A stretch of DNA of 64,000 nt from an uncultured Marinococcus sp. (GCF_947493875.1 NZ_CANLSU010000001.1:496001-560000); one strand, 5' to 3'; positions 46,104 through 55,331 are shown, counted from the stretch's first letter. Notes: generated by a model not told the origin, from the sequence alone. Made by a program: numbers and translations.

Positions 46104-47357
46104 ATGAACGCAGAAATTATTGCAGTAGGAACAGAGCTTCTGTTGGGACAGATTGCCAACACGAACGGCCAGTATTTATCGAAGGAATTAGCTTCCCTCG
46201 GGGTGAATGTCTTCCGCCACACCGTGGTGGGGGATAATGAAGCCCGGATGCACGAAGCTGTCGGGGAAGCCTCCGAACGGGCGGATATCGTTATCCTGAC
46301 CGGCGGTCTCGGCCCGACGCAGGATGATATTACCAAGGATGTGGTGGCTGATTTTACCGGCCGCAGGCTGCTCGTGCACGAAGCGTCAGCGCAAAAAATC
46401 AGGGACTACTACGACCGGACGGGCCGTTCGATGCCGGCGTCCAATATGCGCCAGGCGCACTACGCTGAAAACAGCACGGTGTTTATTAACCAGAACGGCA
46501 TGGCCTGCGGGATGGCTGTTGAAGAAAACGGCACACATTACATTTTAATCCCGGGGCCGCCCCGGGAAATGAAATCCATGTACAAGTATGACGTCGAGCC
46601 TTACGTGGCGGCGCTTGCCGGAAGCAGCAGGCTCGTTTCGTCCCGGGTGCTCCGTTTTTACGGCATCGGGGAATCCTCGCTTGAAGAGGAGCTGCAGGAT
46701 TTGATTGAAGCCCAGACGAATCCGACCATCGCTCCTCTGGCAGGCGACGGCGAAGTCACGCTCCGGCTGACGGCAGCTGCCGCAACTGAGGATGAAGCGG
46801 TGCAGATGATTGCCGGCGTCGAGGAGCAGGTGCTCGGCCGAGTCGGGGAGCATTTTTACGGCTATGATGACGATTCGGTCTTTAACCATACGGTGGATGT
46901 GTTAAAAGAGCGCTCACAGACGATCGCTTCGGCAGAAAGCCTGACCGGCGGCTGGTTCGCAAAATCCATCGTGGACATCCCGGGTGCATCAAGCGTATTC
47001 CAGGGGTCGGTCACGACGTATTCCAAAGCAGCCAAAGAGCACATTCTCGGCATTGACCGGCCGCTGCTTGACGAGGAGGGCGCTGTGAGCGCAGCCTGCG
47101 CAGAAGCGATGGCCGAAAAGGTAAAAGAGAAATTCAGCACCGACGTCGGTATTTCCTTTACCGGTGTCGCCGGGCCGGACCGCGATGAGGGCAAAGAACC
47201 CGGACTCGTCTGGATCGGAGTTTCCGGACCGCACGGAACGATCTCAAAACAAATTCACATCGCCGGCACCAGGGATCGTGTCCGCTTTATGGCTTTATAT
47301 GAAGGGTGCCGATTGTTATGGAAAGAAAAGGTGGTAGAAAATGACAACATTCAATGA
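46104..47357 (+). CDS. cinA: CinA, competence/damage-inducible protein (NMN deamidase)
   Basis: CinA (417 residues) has an N-terminal molybdopterin-binding-like domain (AVGTELLLGQIANTNGQYLSKELASLGV; LTGGLGPTQDDITKD) and a C-terminal PncC-type NMN amidohydrolase domain (SAESLTGGWFAKSIVDIPGASSVFQGSVTTYS; GVAGPDRDEGKEPGLVWIG). It is classically co-transcribed with recA. Here a DEAD-box helicase gene is inserted between them and overlaps the last 17 bases of cinA. Confidence 0.96.
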   Translation: MNAEIIAVGTELLLGQIANTNGQYLSKELASLGVNVFRHTVVGDNEARMHEAVGEASERADIVILTGGLGPTQDDITKDVVADFTGRRLLVHEASAQKIRDYYDRTGRSMPASNMRQAHYAENSTVFINQNGMACGMAVEENGTHYILIPGPPREMKSMYKYDVEPYVAALAGSSRLVSSRVLRFYGIGESSLEEELQDLIEAQTNPTIAPLAGDGEVTLRLTAAAATEDEAVQMIAGVEEQVLGRVGEHFYGYDDDSVFNHTVDVLKERSQTIASAESLTGGWFAKSIVDIPGASSVFQGSVTTYSKAAKEHILGIDRPLLDEEGAVSAACAEAMAEKVKEKFSTDVGISFTGVAGPDRDEGKEPGLVWIGVSGPHGTISKQIHIAGTRDRVRFMALYEGCRLLWKEKVVENDNIQ

Positions 47358-48948
47358 TTTTCAAATGAAGGACGAAATTAAGCAGGCTGTACGGGAGATG
47401 GGCTTTGAAGAGCCGTCCCCGGTACAGGAAAAGGCAATTCCCGACGCCCTTGAACAGAAGGATCTGATCGGACAGGCACAGACCGGTACCGGTAAAACGG
47501 CGGCGTTTGGCATTCCGATTTTAAATAAAGTAACCGAGGAGCCGCACGTGCAGTCGATTATCATTACTCCGACCCGTGAGCTTGCGATTCAGGTATCAGC
47601 GGAAATCCAGAAGCTCTCCAAGCATTTAAACATCCGTTCGCTGCCAATTTACGGCGGCCAGTCGATCGGCCATCAGATTAAAGCGCTCAAGCAGGGCGTG
47701 CAGATTGTCATCGGTACGCCAGGACGGGTGCAGGATCACCTGCGCCGTAAAACGCTGCAGCTCGACAAGGTAAATACCGTCGTGCTCGACGAAGCGGACG
47801 AAATGCTCGACATGGGCTTTGTGGAAGATATTGAAGCGATTTTAAAACAGGTGAACGTCGACCGGCAGACGCTGCTGTTCTCGGCGACAATGCCGCCGGC
47901 CATCCGCAAGCTGTCGAAAAAATACATGGTGGATCCAGTCACAGTATCCATCAACAAAAGTGAAGTGACGGCACCAAACATTGAGCAGTCCTACTTTAAG
48001 GTGCTCGAGCGCAACAAGCAGGATTCGCTCTGCCGGATTCTGGACGCGCGTGACCCGGACCTCGGTATTATTTTCTGCCGGACGAAAAAAGGCGTGGCAG
48101 ATCTGACGGAAATTCTGCAGGCGCGGGGCTACCTCGCAGACGGGCTGCACGGGGATCTGACCCAGCAGCACCGCGACGCCGTCATGAAAAAATTCCGGGA
48201 CGCATCGATTGAATTTCTCGTGGCGACAGACGTTGCCGCCCGCGGCATTGACGTCCAGAACGTCACCCACGTGATTAACTACGACATTCCTCAGGATCCG
48301 GAAAGCTACGTGCACCGTATCGGCCGGACAGGCAGGGCCGGACGCAAGGGCGAAGCATTGACGCTTGTCACGCCTCGCGAAATGAAGCACCTTCGTTCGA
48401 TCGAGTCGGAAATCAAAATGTACATCCCGTCGCACCGGGTGCCAACCATTGAAGAAGTAGTGGAAAAGCAGCAGGAGGCGTGGAAGCGCCAGATCGCCTC
48501 GCAGATGGAAGAGGAGTCCGAGCTCGGGCTGTTTAATGACATCACCGATGAGCTTCTCACTGAGTACGATCCGAAGGATGTGGTCCGTGCGCTGATGAAG
48601 CTGAACTTCGCCTCTACGGTCGGCGAATCGGACGAAAGCTACAGCTTCGGCGAAACCGGCGGCGCCCGCGGTATGACTAGATTCTTTATCAATGTCGGCC
48701 GCAATGTGAACATGACGCCGAAAATACTGATCGAGGAAATTTCAAACGCTGTCGGCATTCCCGGCAAGTCGATCGGCAAGATTGATATTTTTGATAAATT
48801 TACCTTTGTGGAAGTACCGCAGGACAGCGCGCCGTTTGTGTACGAAGCCCTCCGGCACGCACGCATTAACGGCACGCGCGTGAACCTCGAGCCGGCGAAG
48901 CCCCGTCCGGCCCGTCCGAACCGGAACACGCAGCGCCAGTCCCAGTAA
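47341..48948 (+). CDS. DEAD-box RNA helicase with DbpA-type RNA-binding domain
   Basis: The 535-residue protein has all core helicase motifs: Q motif, AQTGTGKT (Walker A), PTRELAIQV, DEAD in VLDEADEML, SAT in LFSATMP, ATDVAARGIDV and HRIGRTGRAG. The C-terminal ~75 residues (GGARGMTRFFINVGRNVNMTPKILIEEISNAVGIPGKSIGKIDIF...FVEVP) form a DbpA-like RNA-recognition fold. This places it with DeaD/DbpA/YxiN-type helicases acting on rRNA or mRNA. It starts inside cinA, which implies coupling, and ends with a strong terminator before recA. The location next to recA is not that of B. subtilis. Confidence 0.93.
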   Translation: MTTFNDFQMKDEIKQAVREMGFEEPSPVQEKAIPDALEQKDLIGQAQTGTGKTAAFGIPILNKVTEEPHVQSIIITPTRELAIQVSAEIQKLSKHLNIRSLPIYGGQSIGHQIKALKQGVQIVIGTPGRVQDHLRRKTLQLDKVNTVVLDEADEMLDMGFVEDIEAILKQVNVDRQTLLFSATMPPAIRKLSKKYMVDPVTVSINKSEVTAPNIEQSYFKVLERNKQDSLCRILDARDPDLGIIFCRTKKGVADLTEILQARGYLADGLHGDLTQQHRDAVMKKFRDASIEFLVATDVAARGIDVQNVTHVINYDIPQDPESYVHRIGRTGRAGRKGEALTLVTPREMKHLRSIESEIKMYIPSHRVPTIEEVVEKQQEAWKRQIASQMEEESELGLFNDITDELLTEYDPKDVVRALMKLNFASTVGESDESYSFGETGGARGMTRFFINVGRNVNMTPKILIEEISNAVGIPGKSIGKIDIFDKFTFVEVPQDSAPFVYEALRHARINGTRVNLEPAKPRPARPNRNTQRQSQ

Positions 48949-48956
48949 TCCGTTCG

Positions 48957-48991
48957 CTCTTCAGCGGCAGCCGCCGCTGAAGAGTTTTTTT
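48957..48991 (+). terminator. Strong intrinsic terminator before recA
   Basis: A perfect 12-bp stem joins CTCTTCAGCGGC (48957-48968) to GCCGCTGAAGAG (48973-48984), with loop AGCC and seven T. It isolates recA from the cinA-helicase transcript. Confidence 0.92.
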
Positions 48992-49039
48992 ACCGTCAGC
49001 CTGTCAGCGGCAGGAGGTTTCGGGGGTATGGAAAAAACA

Positions 49040-49053
49040 CGAATAAATGTTCG
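49040..49053 (+). promoter_or_regulatory. LexA (SOS) operator of recA
   Basis: CGAATAAATGTTCG matches the Gram-positive LexA box CGAAC-N4-GTTCG with one change (T for C). It lies just upstream of the -35 element of recA, so LexA binding would block RNA polymerase. Confidence 0.8.
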
Positions 49054-49061
49054 CATATCTG

Positions 49062-49090
49062 TTGGCAAATCGAACAAAAAAAGATATAAT
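49062..49090 (+). promoter_or_regulatory. Sigma-A promoter of recA
   Basis: TTGGCA (49062-49067), a 17-base spacer, and a perfect TATAAT (49085-49090). The roughly 110-base leader contains a 12-bp hairpin with one mismatch (GATACGCTCTTC with GAAGAGAGTATC, around 49145-49173) that has no T-run. Confidence 0.88.
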
Positions 49091-49208
49091 GTAGAAAGCA
49101 GGAAAACAGCGGGAACGCTTCCTGAATAACAGCAGGCATGTATGGATACGCTCTTCGTGGGGAAGAGAGTATCTGTTTAATAGTATATATCCTTGAAGGA
49201 GAGATAAG

Positions 49209-50294
49209 ATGAACGAAAGAAAAGCCGCATTGGATCAAGCACTGAGCCGCATCGAAAAACAGTTTGGCAAAGGATCGATCATGAAGCTAGGCGATCAGAC
49301 TGACCGCCGCATTTCCACCATTTCCACCGGCGCCCTGGCCGTAGATATTGCCCTCGGGGTCGGCGGCTATCCGCGCGGACGTGTTGTGGAAATTTACGGT
49401 CCGGAATCCTCCGGTAAAACGACCGTGGCCCTGCACGCCATTGCCGCGGCCCAGCGCGACGGGGGCACGGCAGCCTTTATCGACGCGGAGCACGCGCTGG
49501 ATCCAAGCTATGCCCGGGCGCTTGGCGTCAACATTGATGACCTGATTCTTTCCCAGCCGGACACGGGCGAACAGGCGCTTGAAATCGCCGAAGCGCTTGT
49601 ACGAAGCGGTGCGATCGATATTCTTGTCATTGACTCCGTGGCAGCTCTCGTGCCGAAGGCGGAGATTGAAGGCGAAATGGGCGACAGCCACGTCGGCCTG
49701 CAGGCTCGCCTGATGTCCCAGGCCCTGCGGAAGCTGTCCGGGGCGATCAGCAAATCGAACTCGATCGCCATGTTCATCAACCAGATCCGTGAGAAGGTCG
49801 GCGTCATGTTTGGCAGCCCGGAAACGACTCCCGGCGGCCGTGCGCTGAAATTCTACTCCTCGGTGCGTCTTGAAGTGCGCCGGGCGGAAACACTCAAACA
49901 GGGCAACGAAATGGTCGGTAACAAAACGAGAATCAAAGTAGTGAAAAACAAAGTAGCACCGCCGTTCCGTCAGGCGGAAGTGGATATCATGTACGGGGAA
50001 GGCATTTCGCGCGAGGGCTCCATTCTTGATATCGGCGCAGAACTCGATATCGTGCTTAAAAGCGGCGCATGGTACTCCTACGAAGGCGAACGTCTTGGAC
50101 AGGGACGGGAAAACTCGAAGCAGTTCCTGAAGGAAAATGAAGCAACGGCCGCGGCCATTGAACGGAAAATCCGCGACCACTACAAGCTCGACGACATCCA
50201 GTCCGAACCGGAAGAGCCGGAGGAGGAGCCGGAAGCTCCGGCGGAATCCGGGCTGCTTGCCGAAGAGGAAGAAACAGCAGATACGAATCGTTAA
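49209..50294 (+). CDS. recA: RecA recombinase
   Basis: RecA (361 residues) forms filaments on single-stranded DNA, drives homologous recombination and stimulates LexA self-cleavage. Walker [10 protein letters not shown], the L1/L2 loops ([50 protein letters not shown]) and the C-terminal domain are intact. The last ~30 residues are a strongly acidic tail ([16 protein letters not shown]), a known autoregulatory element in RecA proteins. AAGGAGAGATAAG precedes the ATG. Confidence 0.98.
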   Translation: MNERKAALDQALSRIEKQFGKGSIMKLGDQTDRRISTISTGALAVDIALGVGGYPRGRVVEIYGPESSGKTTVALHAIAAAQRDGGTAAFIDAEHALDPSYARALGVNIDDLILSQPDTGEQALEIAEALVRSGAIDILVIDSVAALVPKAEIEGEMGDSHVGLQARLMSQALRKLSGAISKSNSIAMFINQIREKVGVMFGSPETTPGGRALKFYSSVRLEVRRAETLKQGNEMVGNKTRIKVVKNKVAPPFRQAEVDIMYGEGISREGSILDIGAELDIVLKSGAWYSYEGERLGQGRENSKQFLKENEATAAAIERKIRDHYKLDDIQSEPEEPEEEPEAPAESGLLAEEEETADTNR

Positions 50295-50304
50295 AGCACT
50301 GCCG

Positions 50305-50331
50305 AGGCGCCGGAATTCCGGCGCCTTTTTT
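50305..50331 (+). terminator. Intrinsic terminator after recA
   Basis: AGGCGCCGG (50305-50313) and CCGGCGCCT (50318-50326) form a perfect 9-bp GC-rich stem with an AATT loop and six T. Confidence 0.93.
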
Positions 50332-50464
50332 CGTGCAGAAATAGGTCCGGGGAAAGCAGCAGGGCACGGAACTCCTGCCGGGCGGGCAGAGAACGCCGGG
50401 ACCCGGGAGAAAAGAAAACGGTGTCAATCCCCATAAAAACAGGGATTCCTGCCGGTGAGCTTTC
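50332..50464. other. Non-coding part of the 345-base recA-rny gap
   Basis: The gap between recA (ends 50294) and rny (starts 50640) is the only one over 300 bases. It holds the recA terminator, this stretch, the rny promoter and the rny leader. I find no convincing ORF. An AATCCC/GGGATT hairpin (about 50427-50452) lies just before the -35 of rny. In B. subtilis pbpX occupies this position; no trace of it is recognisable here. Confidence 0.6.
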
Positions 50465-50493
50465 TTGACAGCGCCCGGCGGTAAAGATACAAT
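50465..50493 (+). promoter_or_regulatory. Sigma-A promoter of rny
   Basis: A perfect TTGACA (50465-50470), a 17-base spacer and TACAAT (50488-50493). The leader to rny is about 140 bases and begins with a GGAAC...GTTCC inverted repeat (50502-50520). Confidence 0.9.
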
Positions 50494-50639
50494 AAAGAAG
50501 TGGAACGTTTGTTTTGTTCCGCACTTCGATGAGCGTATTAATTCGCAAGCAGAACAATGCGGACACGAAAAAGAATCATCAATGCAACTTTCGCAACAAC
50601 CGAAAGTGAACAATCAGATAGCAAGAGGAGGTGACATGT

Positions 50640-52202
50640 ATGAACACTGCAATCATCTCCATTTTGCTTGTTATCGGTGCATTGATAGTTGGTTTGATTG
50701 GATATTTTGTCCGAAAAGCGATTGCCGAAGCGAAATTCAAAAGCGCCGAGCACGAAGCCGGCCAGATTGTGAAAGAAGCTGAGCGGCAGGCAGAGACAAT
50801 CTTAAAAGAATCGCGGTTGGAAGCTAAAGACGAAGCACATCAAATTCGGGCAGAAGCAGAGAATACTCTGAATGAACGAAGAAATGAAGTTCAAAAACAA
50901 GAAAACCGCTTGATGCAGAAGGAAGAGACCCTTGACCGTAAAAGTGAGACGTTGGACAAAAAGGAAGAATCCTTGGAGCGCAGAGAGGAGTCTCTCTACG
51001 AAAAACAACAACAGGTTGAGGAAAATAACAGCAAAGTGGAGGAGATTCTCGCCAGACAACAGGAGGAACTTGAACGTGTTTCCGGCATGTCGCGGGAGGA
51101 TGCAAGAGAGCTGATCCGCCGCGAAACCGAACAGGAAATGGAACACGAAACGGCGCTTCTGATCAAGGAACGCACAGAAGAGGCCAAACAAGAAGCCAAC
51201 AAAAAAGCGAAGAATATTTTATCCCTGGCCCTGCAGCGCTGCGCTGCCGACCATGTCGCCGAAACGACGGTGTCTGTGGTGAACCTGCCAAACGATGAAA
51301 TGAAGGGGCGGATCATCGGCCGTGAAGGACGCAACATCCGGGCGCTTGAAACGTTAACCGGTATTGATCTTATCATCGATGATACCCCGGAAGCCGTCAT
51401 TCTCTCCGGCTTCGATCCGATCCGCCGCGAGGTGGCGCGCATTGCGCTTGAACGCCTCGTGCAGGACGGCCGCATTCATCCGGCACGTATCGAGGAAATG
51501 GTCGAAAAAGCACGCCGGGAAGTGGATGAGTTCATCCGCGAATACGGCGAAGAAGCCACGTTTGAAATGGGCATCCACGGGCTGCATCCGGATCTCATGA
51601 AGATTCTCGGACGCCTTCACTTCCGGACAAGCTACGGCCAGAACGTGCTGAAGCACTCGATGGAAGTAGCGCATTTGACCGCGCTGATGGCTGCCGAACT
51701 CGGGGAAGACGAACAGCTGGCCCGCCGCGCCGGACTGCTTCATGACCTCGGGAAGGCCATCGACCATGAAGTCGAAGGAAGCCACGTGGAAATCGGCGTC
51801 GAGCTTGGCAGGAAATACAAAGAGCACGAGGTCGTCGTCAACAGTATTGCTTCCCACCACGGGGATACCGAAGCAACCTCCGTGATTGCTTCCCTCGTCG
51901 CTGCCGCAGACGCGCTGTCCGCGGCACGGCCGGGAGCACGCAGGGAAACGCTTGAAACGTACATCCGCCGCCTGGAACGGCTCGAAGAAATTTCGGAATC
52001 CTTCAAAGGGGTCGAAAAAACCTTCGCCATTCAGGCCGGACGCGAGGTGCGGATTATGGTGAAGCCGGATGTGGTGGACGATCAGCTGGCACCGCAGCTG
52101 GCAAGGGACATCACAAAACGGATTGAAAGTGAATTGGATTATCCGGGCCATATCCGCGTAACGGTGATACGGGAGACCCGGGCAGTAGATTATGCGAAAT
52201 AA
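50640..52202 (+). CDS. rny: Ribonuclease Y
   Basis: RNase Y (520 residues, identical in length to B. subtilis) is the membrane-anchored endoribonuclease that starts most mRNA decay in Bacilli. It has an N-terminal membrane helix (residues 3-24), a long coiled coil (25-200) and a KH domain ([37 protein letters not shown]). The HD domain ([10 protein letters not shown]...[16 protein letters not shown]) and a conserved C-terminus follow. ATG 50640 lies 6-8 bases after AGAGGAGGTG; the in-frame GTG at 50631 is within the ribosome site. Confidence 0.98.
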   Translation: MNTAIISILLVIGALIVGLIGYFVRKAIAEAKFKSAEHEAGQIVKEAERQAETILKESRLEAKDEAHQIRAEAENTLNERRNEVQKQENRLMQKEETLDRKSETLDKKEESLERREESLYEKQQQVEENNSKVEEILARQQEELERVSGMSREDARELIRRETEQEMEHETALLIKERTEEAKQEANKKAKNILSLALQRCAADHVAETTVSVVNLPNDEMKGRIIGREGRNIRALETLTGIDLIIDDTPEAVILSGFDPIRREVARIALERLVQDGRIHPARIEEMVEKARREVDEFIREYGEEATFEMGIHGLHPDLMKILGRLHFRTSYGQNVLKHSMEVAHLTALMAAELGEDEQLARRAGLLHDLGKAIDHEVEGSHVEIGVELGRKYKEHEVVVNSIASHHGDTEATSVIASLVAAADALSAARPGARRETLETYIRRLERLEEISESFKGVEKTFAIQAGREVRIMVKPDVVDDQLAPQLARDITKRIESELDYPGHIRVTVIRETRAVDYAK

Positions 52203-52231
52203 AGCGGTGAACGCCACCGCTTTATTTTTTT
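52200..52231 (+). terminator. Intrinsic terminator after rny
   Basis: TAAAGCGGTG (52200-52209, starting in the stop codon) pairs perfectly with CACCGCTTTA (52215-52224), followed by seven T. Confidence 0.92.
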
Positions 52232-52265
52232 ATGCGCCCACACGCGAAGAAAGGAAGTCACAGAC

Positions 52266-53063
52266 ATGAAATTTTTATTTATCGGCGACATCGTCGGATC
52301 CCCGGGACGGAACATGGTGGAGGAGTACCTGCCGCGCCTGAAGCGCAGGTACCAGCCGACGGTCACGATCATGAACGGCGAAAACGCCGCCCACGGTAAA
52401 GGCATCACCGAAAAGATTTACAAGCAGCTGCTCCAGGCAGGAGCGCAGGTGATTACGATGGGCAACCATACGTGGGATAACAAAAATATTTTCGAATTCA
52501 TTGACGAGGCCAAAATGATGATCCGGCCGGCCAACTATCCGGCGGGCGTGCCCGGGGAAGGGATCAAATACCTGCGCATCAATGACCAGGAGGTGGCAGT
52601 CATTAACCTGATCGGGCGGACGTTTATGGGCAATCCGAACGACGATCCGTTCCAGAAGGCCGATGAGCTTGTCACGGAGGCTTCGGCACGCACAAACTTT
52701 ATTTTCGTGGACTTTCACGCGGAAACGACAAGCGAAAAACAGGCGATGGGCTGGTTTTTAAGCGGCCGGGTGAGCGCCGTTGTCGGTACCCACACCCATG
52801 TGCAGACTGCCGACGACCGGATCCTCGACGGCGGGACCGCCTTTTTATGCGACGCGGGCATGACCGGCCCGAGCGACGGTATTCTCGGCATGGAGCGCGA
52901 AGCGATCATACGAAAGTTTCAGACGAATCTGCCCACCAAGTTTGAAGTGGCCGAGGGGCGGGAACAGTTAAATGGAGTTGTTGTGAAAGCGGATCCGAAA
53001 ACCGGAAAAGCGACAACGATTGAACGTATCCGCATTGACGAAGCCCACCCATTCTTCGAATAA
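52266..53063 (+). CDS. ymdB: YmdB, metallophosphoesterase (2',3'-cyclic-nucleotide phosphodiesterase)
   Basis: YmdB (265 residues) is a dinuclear metal phosphodiesterase that in B. subtilis affects biofilm/motility bistability and RNA levels. Metal ligands fall in FIGDIVGSPGRN, MNGENAAHGKGI, GNHTWDNKNI and VGTHTHVQTADDRIL. It follows rny after a terminator; YmdB and RNase Y are adjacent in B. subtilis too, and both influence mRNA stability. AAGGAAGTCACAGAC precedes the ATG. Confidence 0.96.
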   Translation: MKFLFIGDIVGSPGRNMVEEYLPRLKRRYQPTVTIMNGENAAHGKGITEKIYKQLLQAGAQVITMGNHTWDNKNIFEFIDEAKMMIRPANYPAGVPGEGIKYLRINDQEVAVINLIGRTFMGNPNDDPFQKADELVTEASARTNFIFVDFHAETTSEKQAMGWFLSGRVSAVVGTHTHVQTADDRILDGGTAFLCDAGMTGPSDGILGMEREAIIRKFQTNLPTKFEVAEGREQLNGVVVKADPKTGKATTIERIRIDEAHPFFE

Positions 53064-53083
53064 AAAAGAATATTGAGCAAAAA

Positions 53084-53111
53084 GCAGGAATATGTCCCTT
53101 CTTTCATGAAT
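53084..53111 (+). promoter_or_regulatory. Sigma-H-type promoter of spoVS
   Basis: GCAGGAATA (53084-53092) fits the sigma-H -35 consensus RNAGGAWWW. After 12 bases CATGAAT (53105-53111) fits the -10 RNNGAAT except for its first base. The predicted leader is about 45 bases. spoVS is sigma-H dependent in B. subtilis. Confidence 0.7.
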
Positions 53112-53163
53112 TATGCCTAATACAATGGCGTTACCATTGATCCTACGCAGGGAGGTACTAGAA

Positions 53164-53424
53164 ATGGAAGTATTAAAAGTATCCGCTAAATCTACTCCAA
53201 ATTCTGTCGCAGGTGCCTTAGCCGGAGTTATTCGTGAAAAAGGAGCCGCAGAAATCCAGGCGATCGGGGCCGGCGCGATCAATCAGTCCATCAAGGCAAT
53301 AGCCATTGCCAGGGGATTTGTGGCGCCGAGCGGCATCGACCTGGTCTGCATTCCCGCTTTTACCGATATTGAAATTGACGGCGAAGAACGAACGGCGATA
53401 AAATTGATTATTGAGCCGAGGTAA
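53164..53424 (+). CDS. spoVS: Stage V sporulation protein S
   Basis: SpoVS is an 86-residue, highly conserved Alba-like-fold protein needed for proper timing of septation and spore development in B. subtilis; it also occurs in non-sporulating bacteria. The sequence MEVLKVSAKSTPNSVAGALAG to the end LIIEPR is nearly invariant in the family. ATG 53164 is preceded by GGGAGGTACTAGAA. An upstream in-frame extension from 53113 includes the promoter -10 region and is rejected. Confidence 0.97.
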   Translation: MEVLKVSAKSTPNSVAGALAGVIREKGAAEIQAIGAGAINQSIKAIAIARGFVAPSGIDLVCIPAFTDIEIDGEERTAIKLIIEPR

Positions 53425-53555
53425 ACGTCTTCCGCCGCATCCGGCGGCGCCCAGGCGCTGCCGGCAATTCTATACATATCACCGGCCGGTGGTACAGCAA
53501 GGCGTCCATGCGGCGTCTTTTTGTATGCCGGCAGACAATTGAAAGGAGCATACCA

Positions 53556-55235
53556 ATGAAACAACTGATTCAAACGCTAAAACGCATCGACCGAAAAGGC
53601 TACAAAGCCTACAACGATATTAAGGGCACGCACGAGTTTTCGGATTTTCAGCTGCACATGGACCACGTGCAGGCCGACCCGTTCGCAAGTCCGTCCCGTG
53701 CGCGGGTGACGCTTTCGAGAAAGGCGCTTGAGCTTGGCCCGGAGGTCGAGGAAAGCGACGCGCGCCGGGTGGCGGCCATCGACTTTTTCGCGCTTGCCGT
53801 GCAGCAGGAGCTGAATAAGCAGAAGGGAAAGCCCGGTATTATTATCGACGGACCCGGCCAGGAAATGATTGACCGGACGGCGGTGAAGCTTTCGAAGAAT
53901 CACCTTGAGGTCCGGCTGTCGATTCACCTGCCGGCGAGAGGCCGTACGATCCAGGGCCAGGAGGCGATTGAGCGGCTCACCAAACAGCTGCCGGAGGCGA
54001 TTCAGCACGCCGTGCAGCAGTACTCCAGGCAGAAGCTGACCGACCAGCTCGAGCTTGCCGACCAGCAGCAGGCGGTGCGCCGCTACCTGCAGGACAACGG
54101 CTGCATCGCGTTTGTGGCCAATGGCTCGGTGCTCCCGCGCGCAAGCGGCGTCAGCAACCGCCCGATGAGCGGCAAGGAGGTCATTTCGTTTCAGTCGCCG
54201 AAGGAGCGCGAAGTGACGATTGAGCTTCCGCACGGCGGACCGGTTACCGGCATGGCGGTGCCAAAGGGCGTGACGATCATTGTCGGCGGCGGCTACCACG
54301 GCAAAAGCACGCTGCTTGAAGCCATTGAGCGCGGCGTATACAACCACCGCGCCGGCGACGGCCGTGAATTCGTGATTGCCGATCCGAGTGCTGTGAAGGT
54401 CCGTGCCGAGGACGGCCGCTCGGTCACCGGGGTCAACATCAGCCCGTTTATCGCGAACCTGCCGGCCGACAAGGACACCTCCTTTTTTACGACCGAAAAC
54501 GCGAGCGGCAGCACGTCGCAGGCGGCGAACATTATGGAGGGTCTCGAGGCGGGCGCCGGGACGCTGTTGATCGATGAAGACACGAGTGCGACCAATTTTA
54601 TGATCCGTGACGCCCGCATGCAGGCGCTTGTGGCCAAGCGCAAGGAGCCGATCACGCCGTTTATTGATAAAGTGCGCGCCCTCTATGATGACGAAGGCAT
54701 TTCCACGATTCTCGTCGTCGGCGGAGCAGGAGATTATTTTGACGTGGCGGATTATGTTATCATGCTTGAAGAGTACGTTCCGTATGATGTGACCGGAGAA
54801 GCGCGCCGTATTGCCGGCGAGCATCCAACGAACCGGGCAAAGGAAGCCGGGGAAGCGTTCGGGGCCTTAACGGGCCGGAGCATTGCGGTCCACCGCTTTG
54901 ACGCCCGTAAAGGCAAAAAGGAAAAGGTGAGCGGCAAGGGCCGCGATACGGTGATGTACGGAACGGAAACCATCGACCTGAGCGCGGTCGAGCAGCTGAT
55001 TACCGGCAGCCAGACGAACGCGATTGCCGAAGCGATCCGGCACGCGAGCAGGCAGTTTCAGCAGCCGGCGCCGCTTCCGGAGGTGCTTGATTATATCGAG
55101 CAGACGATCGAGAAGCAGTCGCTCGACGGCCTGTCGCCGTTTAAAAACCAGCACCCGGGGGATTTTGCGCGTCCGCGCCGGTTTGAAATCGCAGCGGCCA
55201 TCAACCGCTACCGTCCGCTCCGCGTCGAACGGTGA
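53556..55235 (+). CDS. ABC-class P-loop ATPase, COG3044 / PF09818 family
   Basis: The 559-residue protein belongs to the predicted ATPases of the ABC class (COG3044). It has an N-terminal family-specific region (1-235), Walker A GGGYHGKST (244-252), an ABC-signature-like SGSTSQA (317-323) and Walker B TLLIDED (336-342), followed by SATNFMIRD. No membrane segment is present, so it is not a transporter. A distant eukaryotic member, the trypanosome editing factor MRB1590, binds RNA, but the bacterial role is undefined. It occupies the tdh-kbl position between spoVS and miaB. ATG 53556 follows AAAGGAG; the 131-base gap before it has GC-rich hairpins. Confidence 0.88.
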   Translation: MKQLIQTLKRIDRKGYKAYNDIKGTHEFSDFQLHMDHVQADPFASPSRARVTLSRKALELGPEVEESDARRVAAIDFFALAVQQELNKQKGKPGIIIDGPGQEMIDRTAVKLSKNHLEVRLSIHLPARGRTIQGQEAIERLTKQLPEAIQHAVQQYSRQKLTDQLELADQQQAVRRYLQDNGCIAFVANGSVLPRASGVSNRPMSGKEVISFQSPKEREVTIELPHGGPVTGMAVPKGVTIIVGGGYHGKSTLLEAIERGVYNHRAGDGREFVIADPSAVKVRAEDGRSVTGVNISPFIANLPADKDTSFFTTENASGSTSQAANIMEGLEAGAGTLLIDEDTSATNFMIRDARMQALVAKRKEPITPFIDKVRALYDDEGISTILVVGGAGDYFDVADYVIMLEEYVPYDVTGEARRIAGEHPTNRAKEAGEAFGALTGRSIAVHRFDARKGKKEKVSGKGRDTVMYGTETIDLSAVEQLITGSQTNAIAEAIRHASRQFQQPAPLPEVLDYIEQTIEKQSLDGLSPFKNQHPGDFARPRRFEIAAAINRYRPLRVER

Positions 55236-55236
55236 T

Positions 55237-55265
55237 TTGAGTTTTGCCGGCTTTCGGCTTATAAT
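55237..55265 (+). promoter_or_regulatory. Sigma-A promoter of miaB
   Basis: TTGAGT (55237-55242), 17-base spacer, perfect TATAAT (55260-55265), directly after the ATPase stop. It suggests miaB-ymcA form a separate unit. Confidence 0.8.
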
Positions 55266-55331
55266 ATGAAGCGACGATAAAAATCGCGGGCGGCACGTCC
55301 GCCCGTACCTATAGAGAAGGGAGAGACCACC

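Noticed and set aside
50137-50436. Plus-strand open frame running from the recA end into the recA-rny gap
   Set aside because: It overlaps recA out of frame, crosses the recA terminator and has an Arg/Lys/Pro-rich composition without conserved features.
53577-54824. Minus-strand open frame (415 codons) opposite the ABC-class ATPase
   Set aside because: The plus-strand protein has clear P-loop motifs, a good ribosome site and family length; the antisense product has none.
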